Assembly: GCA_003427395.1 (NCBI GenBank)
Contig: BFEA01000014.1
Span: 4,165,451-4,196,959 of the forward strand
Source: Chara braunii
Lineage: Eukaryota > Streptophyta > Charophyceae > Charales > Characeae
Length of the DNA stretch: 31,509 bases
Reading direction: 5' to 3'
The translations under genes were made by a program, and so were the position numbers. Positions 20,612-30,559 of the stretch are shown piece by piece. Below the pieces are notes generated by a model. That model had not been told where the DNA came from. It saw nothing but the letters and a program-made list of their open reading frames with translations, and did not search any database. Every line of letters starts with the position of its first letter. The stretch's first letter is position 1.

Positions 20612-20649
20612 CTGTCTCTTATACACATCTAGATGTGTATAAGAGACAG
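20612..20649. other. Nextera mate-pair junction adapter (contaminant)
   Basis: This is the same 38-base palindromic adapter as at 16578-16615. It separates the C-rich stretch from the first codons of LINE-B ORF1, so the join is artificial or at least unproven. Peptides such as MYKRQ and SLIHI that appear here are translations of the adapter. Confidence 0.97.
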
Positions 20650-22681
20650 GAGCCTACCCAACCCGCGGCGGGAGGTACTCCTGTCGCAGATCTCACCAAT
20701 GATGAAACACAAAAGCTTCAGAGCATGATGAAGGGATGGTACATCGATAGCATTTCCCAGGATGTTTCCGCATACGTGGAAACTAACATTAACGAAGAAG
20801 AGGACTGCATTGAAGTCCGCCCCACGGAAACTCTTCAGAAAGTCCAAAATGACTTTCTCAAAAGAATGATTGTGGCGGTGGTCTTCCAAAGGGAAACCAA
20901 AAACTGGTCCAACGACAAAAAAGTGGACCTGATTCGTTTTCTAGAGGACTCTATCTTAACAGAAGAGGAACTTCAAACCCAGAAAGGGATCGCTCACATG
21001 GAGGGCTGAGGTCAAATGACTTACGTGGCAAAAAACATGAAAGTTGTGGAATGGTTGTTGCAAACCAAAAAGGAGATGAAATTTAAGGACGGGAATAAAT
21101 GGCATTTCGTTTATTTTCGCCAGTGGCTTCCCAGAACTGACTGGCAAATGAAAAGGGAAGAGGACAAAAGGAACAATTATTGGGTAATGGCCATGCACTT
21201 CCCCATCGTTGCCTCCCTGTTCATCAGAAATGGTCTGGAAGCAGTGATGGGCAAGGTGATAAAGGAGTTCGCTCCTATCAGCGATCCTGAGGACCCCAAA
21301 CCGGGGAACCTAAAGTACCAGCTCCACCCAAGCGCAGAGGAAAGATTCAGATCGCATCTTAAAATCTGGACTGGGACAGATTACCTGATGGCCGATCTGA
21401 TCAACTCGAATACCCCATGGTGTTCACAGTGCAACAGGCATGGGCACAAACCCAACGATTGCCCTTACTGTGACAACTGCTATAGATATGGTCACTCCAC
21501 TGAGGACTACAGACTAGATGAGGGGAACAGGCAGAGAAGACCCAACACGAGCTTATACTTACCTCACGCGAACCTCCAGCAGTACTCCCAGTTTCCTTCT
21601 TCCTGAGGGGAGAAGAAGAGTTCCTGGAAAAAGTTTGCATTTAAAGATAAGGATCTGCAACAGCTGGTTAACAAGAAAAAGCAGGCAAGGCGGAAGTCGC
21701 GGAACCAAAATACCCCCTTTCCTAGACCACGCCCCAACCCACAGCCGCTGCACCTTGGGGGCAGCGGCCAGGGACAACACCTCACGCAGGGCTTGCAACC
21801 ACCCCCCAATGGGAACCTTGTATGGCCCCCCATCGGACCGACCGACGAAGGCTTTGCCTTATCAGTTATGGGAAATTTTGGGGGCGCATGTTTCGCCTCA
21901 GGATCCGCTCTTCCAGATCTCGCCGATGCATCAGACAAAGGGGACAGGAACCAAGGAACAAACCCAGGAGAGAACCTTATCCCCCCAGCGGAACCGGAGC
22001 CAGTGAACATGCAGGGCACAACGAGCTCTAATACGAAGGGCAAGTATGCAGCGGCCATCCCCCAATCGTTTCAAGCCCCGATCCTACTGGGCCCGATTAC
22101 ATCGACGGCCCAGCAAGAAGCACCATATGTGATGGCCCCTTAAATTTTCAAGCAAACCAACCAGACCACTTTACCCCTCTTGCAGAAGAACGACAACAAC
22201 GAATTATTTCTTCCATCAGTTGCGTCCTCCACCTTCCCGCATCCCAACGACTTCCTGTTATCGGCGACAAGTTCACCGGATAAAGGGTACTTCGTGCGAC
22301 CGGTCCCTTCCATGCCCTGCTCGTCGGTGTACAGAAAAGGGCACTCTGGCAAGCTGCACCCCGTTCTCAGTATGTGCCCGGAGGCTGCTCAAGCCCCACG
22401 AACAAACCCTGGACTAGTAGACAAGGGCTCGTTCACCGGTGACCTGGTTCAAGCAAAACAACAGGAAGGAACACTTCTACCCTGCACTAGGCGATGACAT
22501 CAAAAGCGACATAATTGCAGAACTGGATGAACACCTCCCAAGGGAGCAGTCCATCTTCTCCAGATACATTCTGGAGTCGACGAAGCTCCCTTGGGATGTA
22601 CCGAGCCTAATGGCCAACTCAGGAGCAATCTCTTCGCCGATCCAACACGGGCAACAACTGAATGCGGCAAATGTGCAATAG
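20650..22681 (+). pseudogene. LINE-B ORF1: zinc-knuckle protein, broken
   Basis: The first part is open from the adapter to a TGA at 21007-21009, then continues in the same frame to 21606. MEG-stop-GQMTYV aligns with NEGRNLITYV of LINE-A, so the stop replaces an arginine codon. A canonical CX2CX4HX4C knuckle (CSQCNRHGHKPNDC, about 21421-21462) is followed by a second one whose last cysteine is tyrosine (CDNCYRYGHSTEDY). After frameshifts, Pro/Gly-rich sequence (to about 22143) and an acidic C-terminal part (22439-22681) correspond to the LINE-A extension. The end overlaps ORF2 by 20 bases. The N terminus probably lacks about 10 residues. Confidence 0.75.
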
Positions 22682-25600
22682 GCTATCTGTAGCCTCATGG
22701 AACGTACGTGGACCGATAAATGGAAAGGGGAAACACAAGCGCTCTCGTCTCAAATCATGGATACACTCTAAACAGATAACTGTCACAATGCTCCAGGAGA
22801 CTAAACTTTCAGAGGAAAGAATAGCCTCCATGCCAGCATGGTAGAGTGGTCCGCAACTTTGGGCCCCTGCCCAAGGTACCAGAGGTGGTACAGGCATCTT
22901 GATTCACATCCCATATCAAGGACTCCAAAACGGACCCGATGGGACACTGGTGCTGGAACATCCTGGAGATTGATAACCAATCTTGGTGTTTCATGTCCGT
23001 GTATGTACCCAGTGACCACAGTCTCAAAGCATCTTTCCTCTCATCTCTATACTCTAACAATACTGAATACTCAGTTCCTGGTACTCGGTGGGGATTGGAA
23101 CACAGTTCCAAACCCAGAAGTGGACTCCACAACACCCCTGTCCCACCCCGGTGAATCCGCAGCTCTCATGGACTTCATGACGAACATTGAACTATTCCAT
23201 CCATATCGTTCCTTCCACCCAGAGTCACCTGTGTACATGTGGGTATCTTCCACTCCAACGGACAGCGGAATTTTCACTCGCAGAAGACATGACATAATCA
23301 TGACCAACGACAGTGCTCTGCAACTGACTAGCGCAGTTGAGACTACCACTGACCCCATGTCTGACCACATGCCGGTGTGGATACGCCTTAACTTGGGGTC
23401 TCCGGCCTCCAGGGGCAAAGGGCTCTTCCGATTGAGCACACATGTCCTAGAGGACCCGGGCGTGGTGGACTGGGTATGGAAAACATGGGAGGAGTGGAGA
23501 GTTAACACTGCAGTCTTTGACAATGACGGTTTGTGGCTTGATAAAGGTTTAGCCCTAATATCGAACCAACTGAACCTGATCTCCCGTGTCAAGGCTGTGA
23601 ACAGGAAATACGAAGAAATTCAGATAAAAAGGAAGATCGAACTAATCGAAAAAAAAAACGCTGATTCCTTCGTTTCTGAAATGGTAGCACACAAGAAAAG
23701 AACCAGGTTGATCCAGGAATGGCAGAATATGCAGATCATACACCACAATCTATGGGAAACACACATACAAGTTGAAAAAATACTTTACACTGACCGTCTA
23801 ACTAACAAAATAGCAACAACAGTTAGTCATCTCCGCAGCCCTACCCGCATTACCATTCTGGCCCACCCCACAGATCCCTCCCAACCCCCAGTGAAAGATC
23901 CGGCCTCCTTATGCAAATATGTCAGGATTTTCTACGAACAGCTATTAACATCAGAAAAACCTGCAAACTCTCCAACCATCCCCCCCCACCTGGAACATGC
24001 ATTATGGGACTCAACTTTTTGCATCCTCTCCGACATGGAATCGACCTCCCTAGAGGGCCCCATCACACTCACCGAACTCACGGCAGCCGTCAATAGCATG
24101 GCCAAGGGCAAATGCCCCGGACCAGACGGTCTACCGGTTGAGTTCTACCTCAAGTTTTGGACACTCCTGGCACCGGACTTAATCCGGATTTTTAACCAAA
24201 TCCTCACGGACCAACCACTCGGCCCACGCACAGCGGAAAACATAAAACTGTCATTTCGTTAAAATGGACATCTTTTATTTTTTGAACGAAATTGAAACTA
24301 AGTTTTTTGGCCGAAAACTCGTCAAAATTTGTTGTTCCTGAGGGTCCGGCGTTTGTAAAACGCTGGACCTTAGAAACAACAAATTTTGGCAAGTTTTCGG
24401 CCAAAAAACTCAGTTTCAATTTCGTTCAAAAAATAAAAAATGTCCATTTTGACGAAATGGTCGTTATAATAACTCTTTTGTATAAAAAAGGCGATAAAAT
24501 GGACGTTAGGAACTATAGACCGATCTCCTTACTCAATGTACATGGTAAGATACTGGCTAAGACCCTTGCCCGCCACATCAACCCCCTCCTAAATAAACTG
24601 GTACACCCGGATCAAGCTGGTTTTATACCAGGTAGGCAAGTGTTAGACAACGTGATGACCATTTCACAGTCGATACACTGGATTAAAAACCATAACCTCA
24701 ACAAAACTATTATCCTTATTGATTTTCAAAAGGCCTACGATCGGGTGAACTGGGACTTTGTCCAAGCCACACTGGACAGAGTGGGAGTGGGCCAAAACTT
24801 CAGGAAACTGGTTAAAGCCCTCTACGGAGCTTCATCTGTCAGAGTCTTAGTCAACGGACACCCTTCTACTACCTTCAAAGTCACTCGTTCACTCCGTCAG
24901 GGATGCCCCTTATCCCCTTCCCTGTTTGTAATCCAACTCGAAGTCTTACTCAATATGGTTAGAGCACACCCAAACTACACAGGACTCCAAGTATCTCCAT
25001 CCTACTCTATCAAGGTATCTGCACTTGCTGACGATTTCTCAGCTATTTCCGATAACTCCATAACCTCCCTATCAGCCTTGGAACATTGCCTATCAACCTA
25101 TGAAGCAGCATCGGAGATGAGGGTGAGCTGGCAAAAGTCAGTCGCCCTCACCCCTAACGGTCAACCCCTTGCATATGATTTAGGCATCCCAGTCAAAACC
25201 GAATCGGAACCCGAAAGGTACCTGGGTATCCAGATCTCTTTCGGGAATTCGAGAGAAGTACAGGACACTATCATAGAAAACGGAATTAAAGATTCCTGCG
25301 CCACCTGGTCAAAAACAAGGTGCTTATCCTTATTTGGAAGGGCCACAATCATCAACACCTTTATATCATCCAAAATATGGTATATACTCTCAATCAGAGC
25401 ACCTTCCCCAAACTCCTTCACCAACATCAGACGTCTACTCACGAGATTGCTGTGGAAAGGGAACTCGGAAGCGCAGTCGGCCATCAGTAAGGTTAGCTGG
25501 AAGAAAATAACAGAAAAAAAGAAGTCAGGCGGCTTAGGAGTACTTGACCCTGAAACACAAAATCAAGCTCTTCTTGCCAAATGGCCTGTCAGGGCACTGA

Positions 25601-27151
25601 CAACGGTAGAACAGCAACCTTGGATCATCCTGGCTCAACGAACACTGGCCAAGCAATGGAATTTCTCAGACCCAGACGCGGTTTGGGCTGCGCTGCTAAT
25701 GAGACCCTTTAACTCCAGACCAAACACCACTACTTGGACATGTATCCTGAAAGCCGGGAACAAGATGCTTCCACAGCTCCTGGAAGAACCCAGTACCCAC
25801 CTAGAAATACTTAATACCTCCCTTTTCGAGAACCCCTTCATCCGTAACAGAGCCAGACTTCCTTTCTCTGTGGCAAGGGCACCGGGCAACTTTGGACTCA
25901 AATGGATGCAACGTGGAGTTTGGCTTATCCGACACATATGGGACGAGGAAACCAAACGATGGAAAGACATCACCAAGCTTAAGACTCAACTGGCTGGCCT
26001 TCACTTTGCTGCAGATCACCTGGAGGAAATCACCACTGCCATTCCAACGTCGTGGTCCGACACACTACGAAAGGCGAACCACCCGGTACAGGTACACCAA
26101 TGGTACAAAGGCAGCCGCATCAGAAGATACCGTCTTCAGGATCGACAAGGTCAATAGAGACAACACAGTGGACGCATCTGAGTGGTCTTTACGGAACAAC
26201 AAGCTAACCCAGTCTAAGGATACCCAGCGAATCAACCTCACAGGGATGGAGGAAATCAAGATCCAACAGATCAAGACGACGCAAGACTCCTCAAGATTCC
26301 GAATCATTATGCAGGCTTCCCCTCTCAAGGACTGGAAAACAGANGTCTGCAGATACGGGTGGTCCGTCACAGGCCCTGAAGGGANANNCAACAAGGTACC
26401 TATCATCGACTATACTTCCCAGATGGGCTACGCACTCCACTCAGAGGCACACTCACTCCAAGCAGACCTTGCAATGACCTGGCAACGAAGGGTTTCTTCT
26501 CTCAAGCTTCAACCTTTGGCTACCAAGTGGATCTTCTTCTTTATTCAGCTCATTACCTCCTCGCTGGAGACAACGGTTGGAGGCCTCCAATGGATGCACC
26601 TCCATTCCTGCATCGCTACGGCTCTGTGGTGCGCTGAGAGAGGTATGGACATCTCGACTTGTTGTGACGTGAGTCCCCACCCATGCCTAGAGGATTGGCT
26701 ACACCTCTGGTGGGAGCGTGTCATCATCGCAAGAGGCTTCTGGGACACAATGAGCTCTTGGTGGGCAGGCGCCTATAGTCATATCGGCCTCCGGGACCAG
26801 GACTTCATCATCACTGGGAGACTCTATCCACGCATAAGCAAGCACCAAATAGGAAGGATAGCTCATATCTTCAGGATTCGACTATTTTGGATTCTTTGGT
26901 TGGCCAGAAGGGACAGACGGTTTCTCAATTCTGAATCCTCTCTTCGAGCCCTCATATCACAGTTTAGACACTCGGTCAGATTAGACATTACAGCTGATTG
27001 GATAAAAACCAAACGTCATTTAGGTTCTAGAGAAGTAGCCAGACAGCATTTCGGCAAAAAATGGTCTTCTCCTTTTAAATGGGCCGGCCTGACAAAGAAA
27101 GACAAAGTCTATTATGCTGACCTCCTGTGGGACAGTCCCCCACAGACCTAG
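22662..27151 (+). pseudogene. LINE-B ORF2: endonuclease-reverse transcriptase, broken
   Basis: The ATG at 22662 precedes the EEP endonuclease (SWNVRG, MLQETKL, GDWN at 23088-23099, RRHD, SDH at 23360-23368). A TAG at about 22843 and frameshifts between about 22940 and 23060 break it. The reverse transcriptase has LYKKGDK, RPISLL, KAYDRV, RQGCPL and the active-site block LADD (25024-25035). A mariner-like MITE lies just before LYKKGDK. A further frameshift occurs near 26110-26140, and the C-terminal part ends at 27151. The C-terminal finger is degenerate: the final cysteine of the CCHC set is not present. Ambiguous bases occur at about 26344-26388. Confidence 0.8.
24245..24466. mobile_element. 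Mariner-like hairpin MITE inside LINE-B ORF2
   Basis: This 222-bp unit folds almost end to end. Left-arm sequence such as CATTTCGTTAAAATGGACA recurs as CATTTCGTCAAAATGGACA on the opposite strand at the right end. The loop lies near 24350-24362. TA flanks it at 24243-24244 and 24467-24468. Removing it with one TA gives AENIITLLYKKGDK, which aligns in frame with RGIISLLYKKGDK of LINE-A. That places the TSD at TA, as for Tc1/mariner elements. Confidence 0.8.
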
Positions 27152-27398
27152 ATTCATCTTTTCCTATCAGACAGCCTACGGCTGAGAGGGTCTGTTACTC
27201 GCCCACGGAGTCACGCACTAGTGGTGAATACTCAGTAAACTCCTGCTTCTCTCCCCTTCTCGTTCTCCTCCCTTACTACCCATCCCTCGGTCCTCTCTCC
27301 TATTTCCATTGGAAAGCACAGCGTTCGATTTGTTATCTTTTCTGATTCATCTCCCGGGTAGACTGTGAGGACCCCGGCCTCAATAATTTTGGTATAAG
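27152..27398 (+). other. LINE-B 3' UTR, first part
   Basis: This follows the ORF2 stop. It contains the conserved stem-loop at 27353-27377 (CCCGGG, loop with TGTGAGG, CCCCGG). It is cut at 27398 by LINE-F and resumes at 29572. Confidence 0.7.
27390..27398. repeat. Target-site duplication of LINE-F, left
   Basis: TGGTATAAG recurs exactly at 29563-29571, directly after the A-rich tail of LINE-F. Confidence 0.85.
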
Positions 27399-28125
27399 AT
27401 CCTTCCATTCTGATGGGATGGCTGCAAGCACTTCCTGAAGTCTCCTGTCCACATACCGTACTCTGCCCAATCTGCGTTTGACTTCCTCGGTTGACTGCCA
27501 GTCTTGTTCCAGCTCATCCCAGATATCCTCAATCCTCAGAATGCCTTTTTCTATCCATGCTCTACCAAAGCTTTCTTTACCTGCCGTCGCCGTAAAACTT
27601 CTGCCATCCGCCTTGCAGATGCGCTGATTGTCGAATAACGGTTGTCTNAGTACCTCATCCCTGGTTCTTGNGTCTTGCAGCGGCTCAGGTGCAACTGTCT
27701 TCCAAGCTTGGAGGATCCCCTGCCAAAAAGATGANTTCACTTTCCTACGNCNATATGATTCCANCGTGAGTAGTAGCCAGATATNCTCCCCTCTGCTAAG
27801 ATCNCAATCCTTNGCCAACTGGTATTCTGCCAGCGCCATCCAGCTTCTCCCCTCGGTGTCCAATGCCGCTTTTACGGGCCATTTGCTCAGCAAGGCTGTA
27901 TTTTGCCTTACCGGGTCCAGCAGAGCCAGCCCCCCCTCTTCTCGGGTCGCCGTCAATTTCTCCCAAGAGAGCTTGGACATGAATCCTTGCCCTTCCTCTG
28001 CATCAGGTTTCCAGATATATCGCGAAGCAGCTTGTCTGATTTTTTTGGCTGCAGTCCTTCCCAATGGTCTCACTGATCCCGCATACCATAGTTGAGAGAA
28101 AACGGATCTGTTGAGCAGGAGGCTC
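27399..28125 (-). pseudogene. LINE-F ORF2, inverted upstream segment
   Basis: The minus-strand frame is open across the segment, from LLLNRSVFSQLWYAG at the junction to IPSEWKD at 27399. It includes RYIWKPDAEEGQGFMSKLSWE and GGLALLDPVRQN. It aligns with the region directly after the reverse transcriptase in LINE-A. The frame is intact apart from ambiguous bases, which suggests a fairly young insertion. Translation continues past 27399 into the flank by chance only. Confidence 0.8.
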
Positions 28126-29172
28126 CCAGGGCGGGGTAAATGGTTTGTGCCAACGCTACAGATGGGGCTCCATGAGCCAGAGTATTTCAAAGACCTAGAG
28201 GATGGGAAAGTGGAGGTGTGGGGACTGAAGGATCAAAATGACGCAGGCAGGTTGGTTTTCAAAGAGACAAGGGATATCAACGTGGCATCATTGGTGGAGG
28301 AAGTGAGGGTGTCGATTCAGTTTGTGATACCAGGAGTGGATGCACCAGTTTTGTCCTATGATGGAACCCGAATCAGAAGGCTGAAGATATACACAGAAGT
28401 ATATGGCTGGCCAAAAGCAAGGAAAAGACCAGCAATGCTTAATTACACTTCCAAGCTTGGCATGACTTTGCTCCGCGCACAAGGGAGCACCACTCAGAAG
28501 ATTCAGGAAGCGTACTCGACAGCCCCGAATGGTGAACCACTCTCGAAGGAATTCTACACAGAAACCTGGGACTACTGCCGACGGCTCCCGTGTTCCAAAA
28601 CGGCCGCAGTGGTATGGTTGTTGACTCACAGGGCCCCCTTGGACGCAGTTAGCCTGTTCATGAGAGGTATGAATGTGGAAGTCCAATGTCCCAGGTGTCA
28701 CCGTAGCCCGGAAGACTCNATGCANCNATGGGGCACTTGCCCCTTGTCTCACCNGATCTGGCGTTGGTGGGAATTGCACTGGAAAGGGATGGGAGGCCCC
28801 GCGGATCTGGNATGGGACCTAGGTTGGGCCCTCACAGGTAAACTCCCACCCACCCTTTCGCCCCGTAAGGGATGGGGCTATGTGGCAGTGGCACTGAGGG
28901 CAGTGGCCATTTGGTGGATTTGGAAAGAAAGAAATTCTGTTTTGTACCAAAAAAGGTACTTTTCAGATGATACTTTGAAACAGGGGATGAAATCAATGGT
29001 GAGAAGGATGATCATCGTGGATTGGAACAGAAAGGTGTTNAATACGTCAGGCCNGGCTAGAGCTCGGGCAAGACTGTGGTTCCTTCGTGCATGGGCAAAA
29101 CGCAACAGACTGGCAGCAGTTTCAGCTGCAAGCGGGAAACTGGTTCTTTCAGATTGGTTGTCTAAGGTTTGA
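28126..29172 (+). pseudogene. LINE-F ORF2, direct C-terminal segment
   Basis: The plus-strand frame starts at about GKWFVPTLQ, just downstream of where the inverted segment ends in ORF2. It is open through MRGMNVEVQCPRC (first half of the CCHC finger; the second half contains ambiguous bases), WGYVAVALRAVAIWWIWKERN and the basic tail, stopping at 29172. Only a few codons seem to be lost between the two segments. No RNase H domain follows. Confidence 0.8.
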
Positions 29173-29562
29173 TACAGTGTCCCAAAATAGATGGGTATAA
29201 GGGGGGCGATGCAGTACTTGGTCACTCATTNCGGCAAGGCTCGCGTAAGAAACAGCTTCAGCCCTCAGGATCCATATTAGGATCCATCTGGTAGGGTATA
29301 CATAGAGTGGTCGTCCGAGTCCAGGAGAGCGCGTAGTAGCGCTTTTAAAGATAAGTAGGGTTCTATAAGTGCATGAGTTACACAGGTGGAAACAGGTTGC
29401 AGGGAAACCAGCCGATTGGCTGTAAGAGAAACCGGCTGATGCTGCCGGGATAACTCCGGGTTGAATTGTGAGGTCCCCGGCCTCTTTTGATTTCGGAAAT
29501 ATAGTAAAGACTTTAAAAAATAATAATAATAATAATAAAAAAATAAAAATAAAAATAAAAAA
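29173..29562 (+). other. LINE-F 3' UTR and A-rich tail
   Basis: This contains the conserved stem-loop at 29456-29480 (CCGGG, loop with TTGTGAGG, CCCCGG) and ends in an A-rich tail of TAA and TAAAA units. The stem-loop is preceded by GGCTGATGCTGCCGGGATAA, nearly the same as in LINE-E. Confidence 0.75.
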
Positions 29563-29571
29563 TGGTATAAG

Positions 29572-29633
29572 GGACGTTGGGCCCGCTTCCCAACACGTGC
29601 TGCTCCCCACGAAAAGAATGGAGCCCTTGTTGT

Positions 29634-29666
<33 letters not shown>
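29572..29666 (+). other. LINE-B 3' UTR, terminal part, with poly(A)
   Basis: Joined to 27398, this completes the LINE-B 3' end. GGACGTTGGGCCCGC, TGCTGCTCCCCAC and ATGGAGC precede 29 A (29638-29666). This module recurs near 9632, 9939, 10090 (minus) and 16211. Confidence 0.7.
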
Positions 29667-29668
<2 letters not shown>

Positions 29669-30025
29669 GTTCTTTGGAATATATCTTTCAAAAATGTGTT
29701 CATTCAAAAAAAAAAAAAAACAAGTTACAAGTGAATCTGGTGGTATATTCGTCCTCGGGGGCCATTTGCGACCGACCGATCGGTCAGCTGTGCTATTAGT
29801 CTGTGACGGGCGTCGATGCATACCGCAACACTTCGCATGTACCCGGACCGGACTTTCGACAAAATACATTCGGACTGATTGAACATCGTGAATGGATCGA
29901 GACCAGTACTTCCTCCAGGCACATGCAGAATTTGCCACAGCAGAGCGAGGAGCAGATTCTGTCGCTCTGTTCTCCCGCCGTTTTATTTCTCTTTTCTCTT
30001 TCCCTGGTCTATGGATCTCGCTCCA
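29667..30025. other. Spacer without a gene
   Basis: I see no coding region. A 14-A tract lies at about 29706-29720, and a short palindrome, GACCGATCGGTC, lies near 29774. Confidence 0.5.
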
Positions 30026-30136
30026 CTACCGTCTTCCCCCGAACACAACGCACCCTCATTTTGGCTGTATCTGACCGGAAATATAGCTTGTATACATTCA
30101 TTTTTAGGGTGCGTTATGTTTGGGGGAAGACGGTAG
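30026..30136. mobile_element. Hairpin MITE, copy 2
   Basis: This 111-bp unit begins CTACCGTCTTCCCCCGAACA and ends in its near-complement. It shares ends and much of its left arm (GGCTGTATCTG) with the unit at 9208-9316. The arms are better matched at their outer 25 bases than in the middle. Confidence 0.75.
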
Positions 30137-30215
30137 TCTCGACATGCACAAAAAGACAAACATCTTGGCTATGTATGTTTCTATGTTCTAGCTGCAGATT
30201 CACAATTCAACCCGG

Positions 30216-30317
30216 CCTCTTTTTTTTTTCCTTACTTTTTGTTCTCGATTTACACATTTCGAGAAGGTAATGTCGTGCGGAAAAAAAAAAAAAAAAAGTA
30301 AGGAAAAAAAAGAGAGG
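30216..30317. repeat. Foldback of T-rich and A-rich arms
   Basis: CCTCT, a T run and CCTTAC at 30216-30235 face GTAAGG, an A run and AGAGAGG ending at 30317. A small inner hairpin, TTCTCGA/TCGAGAA, lies at 30242-30265. Confidence 0.65.
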
Positions 30318-30559
30318 AGTGCCATGTGCGCTGGCAGTTTTTTTTTTTTTTTTTTTTTTTCCGATACTTGCTTCGTGCTCTATCCAATGTTGTCTTTTGC
30401 CCAAAAAATAAAATAAACAAATAAAAAATATGTTGTCTTTTGTCTTTTTCGCCGATTAGACAAAGGTTCGAGCTCTCCTCGTAGGGATCCTTCCACTGAC
30501 CAATCTGTCGTCTAGTGGACCGGTTTGTCATTTCTGCTCCAGGTCAGCGAGTCGTGCTC

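Larger units (their letters stand above)
27399..29562 (+). mobile_element. LINE-F: twin-primed (5'-inverted) L1-type insertion
   Basis: Between the perfect 9-bp TSDs lies an inverted segment (27399 to about 28125, minus sense) and a direct segment (about 28126-29562, plus sense) ending in an A-rich tail with TAA and TAAAA units (about 29513-29562). The two segments encode consecutive parts of one ORF2. That is the arrangement produced when the second strand primes internally during target-primed reverse transcription. Ambiguous bases are scattered from 27648 to 29232. Confidence 0.85.
20650..29666 (+). mobile_element. LINE-B: L1-type element with two nested insertions
   Basis: ORF1 (20650-22681), ORF2 (22662-27151) and a 3' UTR ending in 29 A (29638-29666) lie on the plus strand. 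Its 3' UTR is split by LINE-F (27399-29562), and its ORF2 by a 222-bp MITE (24245-24466). Excluding both, it is about 6.6 kb, close to LINE-A without its 5' UTR. The 5' end is lost at the adapter, so no TSD can be shown. Several stops and frameshifts make it inactive. Confidence 0.8.

Noticed and set aside
19392-20632. Short Pro/Thr/Ser-rich ORFs in the C-rich stretch
   Set aside because: Their composition follows the base skew. There is no domain, and the last one runs into the adapter.
27333-27398. Extension of the LINE-F inverted reading frame to 27333
   Set aside because: The frame stays open by chance, but the TSD shows that sequence left of 27399 belongs to the LINE-B 3' UTR.
26344-29232. 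Scattered single Ns as a sign of modification or heterozygosity
   Set aside because: They cluster in repeat copies and are most simply consensus ambiguity in a draft assembly.
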